Source: Streptomyces cellostaticus (GTDB lineage Bacteria; Actinomycetota; Actinomycetes; Streptomycetales; Streptomycetaceae). Taken from it: a stretch of 64,000 nt of DNA. The DNA lies in NCBI RefSeq assembly GCF_001513965.1, contig NZ_KQ948029.1, forward strand, positions 134,148 to 198,147, read 5' to 3'. Below are positions 43,301-51,440 of this stretch, in pieces (position 1 is the first letter of the stretch; each line of letters opens with the position of its first letter). The notes under the pieces are model-generated. The model did no database searches. It was not told the DNA's origin and saw nothing but the letters and a program-made list of their open reading frames with translations. The translations under genes were made by a program, and so were the position numbers.

Positions 43301-43916
43301 GCTGCGGAACAAGAGCGGTGACGAGGTGCCGCTGCTCCTGCGCGACCTCGCCGACGGCGGTCGTCCACGCCGGAACAGGGCGAGCACGGCCAAGGACGGC
43401 GGCGCTCTCGCTCTGTCCGCCAGGCTGGTCACCCTGCCGGCCGACGAGGCGGAGGCAGCCGTCCTGGACTGGGTCCGCGACCAGGTCGCCATCGTGCTCG
43501 GACACCCGTCCGGCGCGGTCGTCGACGTCGACCAGGCGTTCACCCAGCTCGGATTCGACTCGCTGACCTCGGTCGAACTGTGCAACCGCCTGGCTTCCTC
43601 GACCGGACTGCGCCTGCCGACCACCCTCGTCTTCAGCTACCCCACCCCACGCGAGCTGGGCGAGCACCTCGTCGGCCTGCTGCGTCCGGCACCGGACCCG
43701 GGCTCGTCCGAGGACGCGGAGATCCGCGAAGTGCTGCGCAGCGTCCCGATCGACAGCCTGCGCAGCGCGGGCCTGTTGGAACTGGTCCTGGCATGCGCCG
43801 ACCCGGTCCGGCCGAGCGGCGACGGACAGGTGGCGGACGCGGACACCGGTACGGACGAACTGTCGGACCTGGACCTGGAAGCACTGGTCGAGCTGGCTCT
43901 GGATGAGAAGAGGTAA
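37347..43916 (+). CDS. Type I PKS extension module 2: KS-AT(malonyl)-DH-ER-KR-ACP
   Basis: A 2189-residue fully reducing module. An N-terminal coiled-coil docking segment precedes KS (Cys207), AT (Ser660 in GHSVGE; HAFH at 759, malonyl signature), DH (His968 in HAVFGAVVVP, Asp1142 in HPALIDSVLHA, both present), ER (near 1460-1740; LNFRDV and the NADPH loop HAAAGGVGM), KR (near 1752; GGTGGVG, LAD, NYAAANGF) and ACP (Ser2072). All catalytic residues I can check are intact, so the module adds an unbranched, fully reduced two-carbon unit. An acidic C-terminal tail (DELSDLDLEALVELAL) is a likely docking segment. It starts 9 nt after the previous gene with GGGGAGAG upstream. Confidence 0.95.
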   Translation: MTNDNNADVLDYLKRTSIELIETRKRLKELTEAAAEPIAVVGVACRFPGGAASPEALWELVQAGADVVSDFPQDRNWDLEGLYDPDPDRPNSCSTRSGGFLHDAGDFDAEFFGINPREALAADPQQRLLLETSWESLERAGIDPQTLRGSNTGVFAGLAYFGYGNHFFTPEIISGYAQTGSLLSVASGRVAYTLGLEGPAVSTDTACSSSLVAVHQAVQSLRQGECGLALAGGVTVMAMPQVFREFSRQRGLSADGRCKAFADAADGTGFSEGVGMLVLERLSDAQRSGRRIWAVIRGSAINQDGASNGLTAPSGPAQQRVIRAALANARVQAGDVDVVEAHGTGTTLGDPIEAQALLATYGQDRDPGNPLWLGSLKSNIGHTQAAAGVGGIIKMIMAMRHGVLPRTLHVDRPSTHVDWSAGAVELLTEAREWTSAPGRPRRAGVSSFGASGTNAHLILEQAPAQETAPGAAGQVPGEADGLVPWVVSARSEQALRAQAEKLRDFAACDAGLDLADVGWSLASGRARFEHRAVLLGRDRDELLSALASLSDGAESAGVVRGVAGELGATVFMFPGQGSQWAGVARQLYDTFPVFAQSLDEICARFDAHLPFALKPLLLADEPADRERTDIAQPALFALQVSLYRLIAQYCPQPNHLIGHSVGEIAAAHVSGVLGLDGATRLVAARGRVMQTVGERGAMLAVRASETEVSTLLGPYDRIGIAAVNGPESVVVSGLCDEVHDLRDRLVADGTSAKLLEVDHAFHSPLMDPILDEFAESIHELPAGEMSIPIVSTRLGRVATLQELTSVEHWVQHVREPVRFYDAVECARAAGANVFLEVGPGSTLASITQEAFAGEGVDDAVVLSASRRNRGAAEALTGALAQLHVQGGSVDWDALFGTRRWVDLPTYAFQRQWYWLDFLAGTEPADVASAGLSAPEHPLLGAVVDHPGTDEVVFTGLWSLRTHDWLADHAVFGAVVVPATAYLDLALSAGDVVGCAAVEELSLEVPLVLPDSGDVQVRIVVGAADETGRRCLDVYARPGEDGPTVGGWTRHASGTLSPSTPQTAARSDDTRALAVWPPAGARRLDIDGLYDSLAEAGFDYGPTFRGLREVWQHGDDLFALATLPETAEGSDSGRFGLHPALIDSVLHAAVAGGVIEVTGDQGWMPFSWSGADLSGECGPSVKVRLSPAGEGVVSLTIADEHGRRIAHVEALTFRPASAEQVRSARGGQEQSLYELRWRPVGQSGQETHHGQWGVLGAKNGLASRLCEAGGASAVCYESLDDVLSGEAPRHLVLCLDDFVAAGPDLLAAAGNADQRVLDWVQRFLAEEPLSESTLVVLTRLALDTGGGESVESLPGASVWGLIRSAQTEHPGRFRLVDLDDEETSWARFPDALALGEDQLALRGGAYLVPRITPTAPADHRIEPPAAGAHRLGIPDKGTLENLTWVACPEVEEPLRSGQVRIAVQAAGLNFRDVTIALGLVDRTAIDAGLGSEGAGVVLEVADDVTRLSPGDRVTGIFSGAFGRVAVADHRMLMPIPDGWSYAEAASVPCTFLTAYYALFHVMKLEKGQRVLIHAAAGGVGMAAVQLAKHVGAEIYGTASPAKWPTLRALGLDDEHLASSRDLEFARKFLDSSGGRGVDVVLNSLAHTFVDASLTLLPEGGNFIEMGKTDIRDPRRVAADHPGVDYQAFDLYAAGPDTIHAMFRAVMELFADGRVQLNPVSVRNIRDARRTFREMSQGRHVGKLVFEVGDGFGGGTVLVTGGTGGVGSLVARHLVAEHGVRSLLLASRRGMAADGVSELVADLEGAGAAVRVVACDVADRAAVADLLADMPRQYPLTAVVHAAGVLADGTVESLTAQSLDRVLRAKAGGAVNLHELTQGHTLSAFVQFSALAGTLGTAGQANYAAANGFLDGLAAQRRASGLAGTSLCWGWWEQSSGMTGDLDQADLSRLRRMGIAAMPTPEALALFDSACAIDEPVLIPARVDVAALRNKSGDEVPLLLRDLADGGRPRRNRASTAKDGGALALSARLVTLPADEAEAAVLDWVRDQVAIVLGHPSGAVVDVDQAFTQLGFDSLTSVELCNRLASSTGLRLPTTLVFSYPTPRELGEHLVGLLRPAPDPGSSEDAEIREVLRSVPIDSLRSAGLLELVLACADPVRPSGDGQVADADTGTDELSDLDLEALVELALDEKR
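38490..38633 (+). repeat. 144-bp identity tract, copy in PKS module 2
   Basis: Second copy of the tract at 32877-33020, in the equivalent position of the KS domain, 5613 bp away. Confidence 0.85.
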
Positions 43917-43921
43917 GTGAC

Positions 43922-46900
43922 ATGACCAACTCCGCGGATCGCACAGCGGACGGCGCGGACCGGGTCCAGCGGGCGCTTCGCACGCTGCTGGAGGAGCGCG
44001 ACCGCCTCCGGCAGGAGAACGACGTCCTGAAAGCCGGCCGCGGCGAGCCGATCGCCGTGGTGTCCATGGCGTGCCGCTACCCGGGAGGTGTGTCCTCGCC
44101 CGAGGAGCTGTGGGAGGTGATCCGCAGCGGCCGGGACGTCGTCGACGAGTTCCCGGGGGACCGCGGGTGGCGGGACTTGTATGATCCGGATCCCGACACC
44201 CTCGGCAGCTCGTACGTGCGTCACGGAGGGTTCCTGACGGACGTGGCCGGCTTCGACGCGGGCTTCTTCGGCATCAGTCCGCGTGAGGCGCTGGCGATCG
44301 ATCCGCAGCAGCGCTTGTTGCTGGAGACGTCGTGGGAGGTCTTCGAGCGGGCAGGCATCGTTCCCGCCGACGTGCGCGGGGCCGACGTCGGCGTCTTCTC
44401 CGGGGTGAGCTCGCCCGAGTACGGGTGGCGATTCCTGGAGGCGGGCCAGAGCGAGCTGGAGGGCTACCTGCTGCACGGCAGCCTGCTGAGCGTCGCGTCC
44501 GGCCGGGTGGCGTACGAGCTGGGGCTGACCGGGCCGGCCGTGTCCGTGGACACGGCGTGTTCGTCGTCGCTGGTGGCCCTGCACATGGCGGTGCAGTCAC
44601 TGCGTTCGGGGGAGTGCTCGCTGGCGCTGGCAGGCGGGGCGTTGGTGATGTCGACGCCCGCGATCTTCGTGGAGTTCTCCCGGCAGCGCGGTCTGTCGGC
44701 CGACGGCCGGTGCAAGTCCTTCGCGGACGGAGCCGATGGGACCGGCTGGGCCGAGGGGGTGGGTGTGCTGCTCCTCGAGCGGCTGTCCGACGCCCGGCGC
44801 AACGGCCACCCGGTGCTGGCTGTCGTCCGCGGTTCCGCGGTGAACCAGGACGGGGCCAGCAACGGGCTGACCGCTCCCAACGGCCGCGCCCAGGAGAAGG
44901 TGATCCTGAAGGCACTGGCGAACGCGGGAGTCGCGGCCTCGGAGGTGGACCTGGTCGAGGCCCACGGCACCGGAACCGTGCTGGGGGATCCCATCGAGGC
45001 AGGTGCTCTGCTGGCGACCTACGGCCAGGACCGGGCTGAGGGCAGGCCGCTCTGGCTGGGGTCCCTGAAGTCGAACATGGGTCACGCCCAGGCCGCTGCC
45101 GGGGTCGCGGGGGTCATCAAGGCCGTGATGGCCATGCGCCACGGGCACCTGCCCAAGACCTTGCACGTGGATGCGCCCTCACAGCACGTGGACTGGTCGT
45201 CCGGTGGGGTCGAACTGCTGGTGGAGGGGCGTGAGTGGACCCGGGCGGACGGTCCGCGGCGGGCCGGGGTGTCGTCGTTCGGAGTCAGCGGCACCAACGC
45301 GCACGTGATCCTGGAAGAGGCACCGCCGCAGGAGCAGGCCGACGAGCGCGGTCCGGACTCGGGCGTCGCCGGCGGCCTCGTGCCCTGGGTGGTGTCGGGC
45401 AAGAGCGCGGCGGCCCTGGAGCGGCAGGCGGGCAAGCTGCGCGATCTCGCCGCTGCCGATGCGGGCCTGGACCTCGCCGATGTCGGCTGGTCGTTGGTGT
45501 CGGGCCGGGCGCGGTTCGAGCACCGTGCGGTGGTGCTGGGGCGCGACCGGGACGAGCTGCTGAGCGGCCTTGCGTCGTTGAGCGAGGGCGCGGAGTCCGC
45601 CGCAGTGGTGCGCGGTGTCGCCGGGAAGCCCGGCGGTACCGTCTTCATGTTCCCTGGGCAGGGGTCGCAGTGGGTCGGTATGGGCCGGCAGCTGTACGAC
45701 ACCTTCCCGGTCTTCGCGCAGACCCTCGACGAGTGCGCGGCCGCACTGGCCGAGTGGGTCGACTGGTCGCTGCTCGACGTGGTGCGCGGCGTGGAAGGGG
45801 CGCCGGCCCTGGACCGGGTGGATGTGGTTCAGCCGGCGCTGTTCTCGGTGATGGTGTCCATGGCCGGCCTGTGGCGGTCCTGGGGTGTGGAACCGGCCGC
45901 CGTGGTGGGGCACAGCCAAGGCGAGATAGCCGCCGCCTACGTGTGCGGTGCGTTGTCCTTGAGGGACGCCACCAAAATCGTGGCGCTGCGCAGCAAGGCT
46001 CTGGTGGATCTGATCGGCCACGGCGGGATGGCATCGGTCGCGGAGTCCGCGAAGGTCGTGGCGGAACGTCTCGCTCCGTGGAGCGAGAGCGTGAGCATCG
46101 CCGTTGTCAACGGACCCCGCTCGGTGGTGGTGTCCGGGGAACCGGACGCACTCGACGAATTCGTCGAGAAGATGAAGGCCGAAGGCGCTCAGGCCCGGAG
46201 GATATCGGTCGATTACGCCTCCCATTCACACCAGGTGACCCGGGTGCGTGACCAGGTGATCGGCTCACTGTCCGACGTGAGCCCGAAATCGTCGAGTCTG
46301 CCGTTCTACTCGACCCTGTACGGCGAGATCATCGATACCGCAGAGCTGAACGGCGACTACTGGTACAACAACCTGCGCGAAAAAGTCCTCTTCGAATCCT
46401 CCGTCCGGCGATTGGCCGACGACGGTTTCCGGGTGTTCATCGAGATGAGCCCGCACCCTGTCCTGACCGTCCCGGTGCAGGAGATGGTCGAGGACGTGGC
46501 CGACGCGGTGGTCCTGTCGTCGTCGCGGCGGGACCGGGACGAGGTGGAGTCCGTGCTCGGCTCGCTGGCCGGGCTCCACGTCCAGGGCGGGGCCGTGGAC
46601 TGGGATGCCCTGTTCGGGACGCGTCGGCGGGTGGACCTTCCGACGTACGCGTTCCAGCGGCAGCGGTACTGGCTGAACTCCTCGCACACGGCGGTGGCGG
46701 CGGAGGCGCCCCCGACGGAGCTGCCGGCAGACGATGACCACCTCGTCCCCCTGCCGGACAGGCTCTCCGCCCTCCCCGACGACGACGCGAAGGCACTCGT
46801 CCTCGACCACGTCCTGGAGAAGGTCGCCGTCGTGCTCGGACACCCCTCCAGCGAATCCGTCAACCCCGACCAGGAGTTCACGGAGATCGGATTCGACTCG

Positions 46901-47041
46901 CTGCTGTCGGCGCAGCTGAGCAAACGCCTGACCGTGTCGACCGGACTCAAACTGAGGGCGAATCTGGTGCTGCGGCACCCGTCACCGAGACTGGTCGCCG
47001 AGCACATCACGTCCTCGATGGCCAAGTGCGGCCCGCGCTGA
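43922..47041 (+). CDS. Type I PKS extension module 3: KS-AT(methylmalonyl)-ACP
   Basis: A 1039-residue non-reducing module. A coiled-coil N-terminus (RALRTLLEERDRLRQEND) precedes KS (Cys213), AT (Ser665; YASHS at 765, methylmalonyl) and ACP (Ser993, GFDSLLS). With no KR, DH or ER it leaves a beta-ketone and an alpha-methyl group on the finished chain. It is the last PKS module; its ACP must hand the acyl chain to the C domain of the NRPS that follows. The ketone at C3 and the hydroxyl left by module 1 at C7 are placed to form a six-membered hemiketal. It starts 5 nt after the previous gene. Confidence 0.95.
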   Translation: MTNSADRTADGADRVQRALRTLLEERDRLRQENDVLKAGRGEPIAVVSMACRYPGGVSSPEELWEVIRSGRDVVDEFPGDRGWRDLYDPDPDTLGSSYVRHGGFLTDVAGFDAGFFGISPREALAIDPQQRLLLETSWEVFERAGIVPADVRGADVGVFSGVSSPEYGWRFLEAGQSELEGYLLHGSLLSVASGRVAYELGLTGPAVSVDTACSSSLVALHMAVQSLRSGECSLALAGGALVMSTPAIFVEFSRQRGLSADGRCKSFADGADGTGWAEGVGVLLLERLSDARRNGHPVLAVVRGSAVNQDGASNGLTAPNGRAQEKVILKALANAGVAASEVDLVEAHGTGTVLGDPIEAGALLATYGQDRAEGRPLWLGSLKSNMGHAQAAAGVAGVIKAVMAMRHGHLPKTLHVDAPSQHVDWSSGGVELLVEGREWTRADGPRRAGVSSFGVSGTNAHVILEEAPPQEQADERGPDSGVAGGLVPWVVSGKSAAALERQAGKLRDLAAADAGLDLADVGWSLVSGRARFEHRAVVLGRDRDELLSGLASLSEGAESAAVVRGVAGKPGGTVFMFPGQGSQWVGMGRQLYDTFPVFAQTLDECAAALAEWVDWSLLDVVRGVEGAPALDRVDVVQPALFSVMVSMAGLWRSWGVEPAAVVGHSQGEIAAAYVCGALSLRDATKIVALRSKALVDLIGHGGMASVAESAKVVAERLAPWSESVSIAVVNGPRSVVVSGEPDALDEFVEKMKAEGAQARRISVDYASHSHQVTRVRDQVIGSLSDVSPKSSSLPFYSTLYGEIIDTAELNGDYWYNNLREKVLFESSVRRLADDGFRVFIEMSPHPVLTVPVQEMVEDVADAVVLSSSRRDRDEVESVLGSLAGLHVQGGAVDWDALFGTRRRVDLPTYAFQRQRYWLNSSHTAVAAEAPPTELPADDDHLVPLPDRLSALPDDDAKALVLDHVLEKVAVVLGHPSSESVNPDQEFTEIGFDSLLSAQLSKRLTVSTGLKLRANLVLRHPSPRLVAEHITSSMAKCGPR

Positions 47042-47066
47042 TCTCCTGGTGTTCCGGGCGCTCTTT

Positions 47067-47095
47067 CCCCGTAGGAATGTCCCGCCGGCGGGACA
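47067..47095 (+). promoter_or_regulatory. Shared promoter/operator block, copy 2 (C-A-PCP NRPS gene)
   Basis: CCCCGTAGGA (47067-47076), two bases, then GTCCCGCCGGCGGGACA. The 18-bp palindrome TGTCCCGCCGGCGGGACA (47078-47095) is perfect. The block matches 27 of 29 bases of the one before the monooxygenase gene. It lies 133 bp before the NRPS start, so this gene has its own regulated promoter after the PKS operon. A degenerate half-site (TGTCCCGC) follows near 47116. Confidence 0.8.
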
Positions 47096-47228
47096 CCGCA
47101 AGCTCGACCGCGGCCTGTCCCGCACCGGCACCAGATTGTCTTGACCGGCCGATTCACCTTCCGTGAAGGTGGAGGTGATCTGCGAATTCCTCCGATTCCC
47201 GGACCTGTTTTCTGAGGGGTTGATCCGT

Positions 47229-50200
47229 GTGCGTTCGTTCGGTGCGTCGTCTGCGCATAAAGGACTGTGGCTGGCGGAGAAAGTTTCTCCCGACACGCTG
47301 AACCATGCGCTGACCATGTGGGATGTGGACGGCGAACTGGACGCGGAGGTCATGGAATCCGCGTTCCTGCACGTGCTGGGCGAGGCGGAAGTGCTGCGCG
47401 TCAACTTCGTCGACGACGGCAGCGGACTGCGGCTGATCCCCCGGGAACTGGGCGACTGGCGGCCGTTCTTCCTGGATCTCGCCGCCGAGACCGATCCCGA
47501 GCAGGCGGCACGCGAAGCACTGGCCGACCTGGTGCAAAAGCCGTTCGACCTGGAGCGGGATCTGCTGTTCCGACTGGGCGTGGTGAAACTCGCCGCGGCC
47601 CGCTCTCTCGTGGTGATCGCCTACCACCACCTCATATCGGACGGTTTCGGCACAGGTGGCCTGCTGTCGCGGCGCCTCGCCGAGGTGTACACGGCGCTGG
47701 TGCGGGGGGAGAAGGTGCCGGAGTTGCCGCACCCGTGGGATGCCGAGTCGTTCGCGGCCGAGTCAGCGGAGTACCAGGCTTCCCAGAAGTTCACCGATGA
47801 CACGGAGTTCTGGCGCGACTACCTGGCGGATGCGCCCGCGCCCGCGCAGGTTCCGCGCGTCGCCCTGTCCGACTCGATGCGGTCCGCGCTCAGCGAACCG
47901 ATGAGCAGCGCCGACCGCTGGGGGGAGTTGACCGAGCCCATCGGCATGGTCAGCCGGACACTGACCGTGGTGCGCGACGAGGCGGACGCGTGGACCGAGA
48001 CCGCGAAGTCCATGGGTGTGTGGATGTCCACGCTGCTGACCGCGGCCGCGGCGGTGTTCTTCCGGCACCGCTGCGATCGTCCCGAGTTCCTCCTTTCCCT
48101 GGCCGTGGGCAATCGGGTCGGGGTGGCGAGCAGGACGCCCGGTCTGGCGGTGAACGTGGTGCCGGTGCGGGTCGGCGTTCCGCTCGGTGCGACCTTCACC
48201 GAGATCGCCGACGCGATGGTCGACGAGACGTACGAGATCTTCGGCCACACCGCCTGCCACTACTCGGACATCCAGCGCGCGAGCGAAACCGTCCTGAGCG
48301 ACCGCGGCAGCTTCGGCGCCGTCATGAACGTCGTCGAGTTCGTGGAGCAGCTCCACTTCGCCGACAGCCCGGCGCGCTACCTCGGCGGGACGACCGGGGC
48401 CTTCGACGAACTGTCGATCGGCGTCTACACCGACGGAAGCGCCGACAGCGACCTGTTCATCCGGCTCGACGCCCCGGCGAGCCTCTACTCCCGCGCGGAG
48501 CTGCGCTTCATCGGCGAGGAGCTGATCGCCTGCATCCGTGCCGTGGTGGCCGCCGACGCGCAGCCGGTCGGCGCGCTGGACGTGGTCAGCGGTGCCGAGC
48601 GGGACCGGGTGCTGACGGCGCCGAACGACACGGATGCGCCGGTGCCCGGGCTGACGGTTCCGGAACTGTTCGCCCGACAGGTGGAGCGGGACCCCGATGC
48701 CGTCGCGATGGTGTCCGGCGACTCGGCGGTCTCGTACCGGGAGCTGGACGAGCGTTCGGGCCGCTTGGCCGAGGCGCTGCGCAGGCGGCACGTCGGACCC
48801 GAGACGGTCGTGGCGGTGGCGATGCCCCGATCGGTGGACCTGGTCGTCGCCCTGCTGGGAGTGGTGAAGGCGGGCGGAGCCTACCTGCCGCTCGACCCGG
48901 CGTCCCCGGCGGAGCGGATCAGGCCGCAGGTCAGCGACTCTCCGGCGCACGCACTGCTCACCGATGCGCCGACAGCCCGAGCGCTCGCCTCCGACCTGAA
49001 TGTTCCGACGATGCTGTTCGACGACATCTGCACGAACACCGCCGACGATGACGGCAACGATGTGCCGGAGGTCCCGGTCCCGTCGCATCAGGACAACCTC
49101 CTGGCCGTGATGTACGGCTCCGGATCGACCGGTGCGGCCACAGGCGTCGCTGTGACGCACCGGAACATGGAGCGGTTCGTCCTGGATCGCCACTGGCAGG
49201 AGGCCGGACGCAGCACCGTGCTGTGGCATGCGCCGCACACCTCCGACGCGCTCGCCCTCGACGTGTGGGTGCCCTTGCTGAACGGCGGCCGGGTGGTCGT
49301 GGCTCCTGCGGGGGACCTGGACATCGACGCGCTGACCGAGGCGCGAGCGGCGAACGAGATCTCCACGGTGTGGCTGCCCGCCGCCCTCTTCTCGGCGATC
49401 GCGGCAGAACGCCCCGAGTGCGTGGCCGGGTTGCGCGAGGTGTGGACCGGTGGTGACCGCGTGCCCGCGGCCGCGGTGCGACGGGTGCGGCAGGCCTGCC
49501 CCGAGCTGACCATCGTGGCCGGTCACGGTCCGACGGAAACGACCGTGTTCGCCGCATCCCACCGCCTGGCCGCGCACGAACCGGTGCACCACGCGGGCGC
49601 GGTCGGCCGCCCGATGGACAACACCGCCCTCTACGTGCTGGGGCCGGGACTGGCACCGGTCCCCGTCGGCGTGACAGGAGAGCTGTACGTGGCCGGGCCC
49701 GGCGTGGCCCGTGGATATCCCGGACGCCCCGGGCCGACCGCGGAGCGTTTCGTGCCCTGCCCGTTCGGTCCGACCGGCCGGCGCATGTACCGGACCGGAG
49801 ACCGGGTGCGATGGGGTACCGACGGCCGGCTCGAGTACGTGGGCCGAGCCGACGCCCGGACAGACATACGTGGCGTCCGGGTCGAGCCGGCCGAGGTCGA
49901 AGAGGCGCTGTCCGAGTACACCGGGCTGGCGCAGTCGGCAGTGGTCGTCAGGGAGGACAGCTCCGGGCAGCAGCGGCTGGTGGCCTATGTCGTCCCGGTG
50001 AGCGGCCAGGCCGTTTCGGATCAGGAGCTGCGCCGGTTCGCCACAGGGCGGTTGCCGGAGTCCATGGTGCCGTCGGTGTTCACGGTGCTGGAACGCCTGC
50101 CGGTGACGGCCGACGGGAGGGTGGACCGGGCGTCGCTGCCGGATCCCGAGTTCGATGACGGCACGTACCGGGCACCGCGCAACGACACCGAGCGGGTTCT

Positions 50201-50453
50201 GGCCGCAGCGTTCGCCGAAGTACTCGAACTGGACCGGGTCGGCATCGACGAGGACTTCTTCGACCTCGGTGGCAACTCACTGCGCGCGATCAGGCTGGTC
50301 GGCCTGATCCGGGCGGAGCTGAACCAAGAGGTGTCCATCCGCAGGCTGTTCGCGGCGCGCACCATCACCGGTCTCTCGGACATGTGGAACGACCTCGCCC
50401 AGTCCAGCAGGCCGACCTTGCGCAGGAGGACGAAGGACGGCGCAGTCCTCTGA
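47229..50453 (+). CDS. NRPS, module 1: C-A*-PCP with degenerate adenylation domain
   Basis: A 1074-residue single module that should join the polyketide to the first amino acid. The C domain has an intact HHLISDG (133-139), and the PCP has Ser1017 in GGNSLRAI. The A domain is damaged at several core motifs. A3 reads YGSGSTGAATG (629-639), losing the Thr and the PKG lysine. A8 reads GRADARTDIRG. A10 has Arg964 in DGRVDR, where the catalytic lysine should be. Its nominal code would be DALWWGGVF plus R. It is probably unable to adenylate and is loaded in trans. GTG 47229 was chosen because GAGGGG lies 9 nt upstream; a longer frame to 47163 has no ribosome site. Confidence 0.93.
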   Translation: MRSFGASSAHKGLWLAEKVSPDTLNHALTMWDVDGELDAEVMESAFLHVLGEAEVLRVNFVDDGSGLRLIPRELGDWRPFFLDLAAETDPEQAAREALADLVQKPFDLERDLLFRLGVVKLAAARSLVVIAYHHLISDGFGTGGLLSRRLAEVYTALVRGEKVPELPHPWDAESFAAESAEYQASQKFTDDTEFWRDYLADAPAPAQVPRVALSDSMRSALSEPMSSADRWGELTEPIGMVSRTLTVVRDEADAWTETAKSMGVWMSTLLTAAAAVFFRHRCDRPEFLLSLAVGNRVGVASRTPGLAVNVVPVRVGVPLGATFTEIADAMVDETYEIFGHTACHYSDIQRASETVLSDRGSFGAVMNVVEFVEQLHFADSPARYLGGTTGAFDELSIGVYTDGSADSDLFIRLDAPASLYSRAELRFIGEELIACIRAVVAADAQPVGALDVVSGAERDRVLTAPNDTDAPVPGLTVPELFARQVERDPDAVAMVSGDSAVSYRELDERSGRLAEALRRRHVGPETVVAVAMPRSVDLVVALLGVVKAGGAYLPLDPASPAERIRPQVSDSPAHALLTDAPTARALASDLNVPTMLFDDICTNTADDDGNDVPEVPVPSHQDNLLAVMYGSGSTGAATGVAVTHRNMERFVLDRHWQEAGRSTVLWHAPHTSDALALDVWVPLLNGGRVVVAPAGDLDIDALTEARAANEISTVWLPAALFSAIAAERPECVAGLREVWTGGDRVPAAAVRRVRQACPELTIVAGHGPTETTVFAASHRLAAHEPVHHAGAVGRPMDNTALYVLGPGLAPVPVGVTGELYVAGPGVARGYPGRPGPTAERFVPCPFGPTGRRMYRTGDRVRWGTDGRLEYVGRADARTDIRGVRVEPAEVEEALSEYTGLAQSAVVVREDSSGQQRLVAYVVPVSGQAVSDQELRRFATGRLPESMVPSVFTVLERLPVTADGRVDRASLPDPEFDDGTYRAPRNDTERVLAAAFAEVLELDRVGIDEDFFDLGGNSLRAIRLVGLIRAELNQEVSIRRLFAARTITGLSDMWNDLAQSSRPTLRRRTKDGAVL

Positions 50454-50510
50454 GCGTTGTCCGTCGCCCGACCGTGGCCTGCCCGCCGAGTACATCCGGG
50501 AGCATGAAGC

Positions 50511-51398
50511 ATGCGCCCGGATGACTGGCACCTCACCGAAGACATCGAAGACTTTCTCGCCCGAGCCGGAGACTTCCTGCGTTCGCGCCCCGCCCTGCAC
50601 ACCACGCCGCTGACGGTGACCGAGAAACTGCGCACACACGGGGCGGACGCACACGGCGCCGAAGCCACCGTCTTCGGCCGAATGGAGTCAGGGGGCGAGG
50701 TCCGCGCCATCTTCTACCGCCCTCCGTCCCACCGCCTGACCCTCACCCCGCTCTCCCCCGAGCATGCCGACACCCTCGCCGCCCACCTGGTCGCCCTCGG
50801 CCACCCCCTCTGCGGCGTCACCGCGGACCACGCCACCGCCACCGCTTTCGCCGAGGCATGGCAGCGGCACACAGGCGCAGCGCCGGTACCCAGCTGGCGG
50901 GGCCGTCTCCACCGTCTCGGCACGCTCACCCCACCCAAGCCGCGCCCAGACGGCCGGGGTCGAGCCGTGGACGCGCAGGACCACGAACAACTCGTCCGAT
51001 TGTGCAGTGAGTTCGTCGCCGCCGTCGGAGAGGCCCCCTCCATGGACGCCGACTCCTGGGCCGACTCGCGCTTCGCCGACAAACACTTCACGTTCTGGGA
51101 GACCCCGGACGGCACCCCCGTCTCCATGGCAGGCTCGACTTCGATGGTCGGCGGCATGATCCGGGTGGACCCCGTCTACACCCCGGCCCACCTCCGGGGC
51201 CGCGGCTACGCGGGCGCCGTGACAGCCGAGGTGAGCAGAGCCGCGCTGACCACAGGCGCAACGGACGTCGTCCTGTTCACGAACCCGGCCAACCCCACCA
51301 GCAACGCCCTCTACCGGCGAATCGGGTACGTCCCGATGGCCGACTTCACCGGATACGACTTCTCCACCGCCATCTCTGCGAGCTGTGCAGGCCCGTAG
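50511..51398 (+). CDS. GNAT-family N-acetyltransferase
   Basis: A 295-residue protein with an uncharacterised N-terminal half and a C-terminal GNAT domain (about 150-290). The domain has the acetyl-CoA loop HLRGRGYAGAVTAEV and the later NPTSNALYRRIGYVP motif. ATG 50511 has GGGAG about 9 nt upstream. It starts 57 nt after the NRPS gene on the same strand, so read-through from the cluster promoter is possible. Nothing in the sequence identifies its acceptor. It could acetylate the product or an intermediate for self-protection, or be a housekeeping neighbour at the cluster edge. Confidence 0.85.
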   Translation: MRPDDWHLTEDIEDFLARAGDFLRSRPALHTTPLTVTEKLRTHGADAHGAEATVFGRMESGGEVRAIFYRPPSHRLTLTPLSPEHADTLAAHLVALGHPLCGVTADHATATAFAEAWQRHTGAAPVPSWRGRLHRLGTLTPPKPRPDGRGRAVDAQDHEQLVRLCSEFVAAVGEAPSMDADSWADSRFADKHFTFWETPDGTPVSMAGSTSMVGGMIRVDPVYTPAHLRGRGYAGAVTAEVSRAALTTGATDVVLFTNPANPTSNALYRRIGYVPMADFTGYDFSTAISASCAGP

Positions 51399-51440
51399 GA
51401 ACGAAGTCGCCGCAGCAGGGCCGGGCCTGCCGGGCGGCCG

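Noticed and set aside
47079..47094. The GTCCCGCCGGCGGGAC palindrome read as a transcription terminator
   Set aside because: It has no loop or U-tract, and it recurs with conserved flanks upstream of genes, which fits an operator better.
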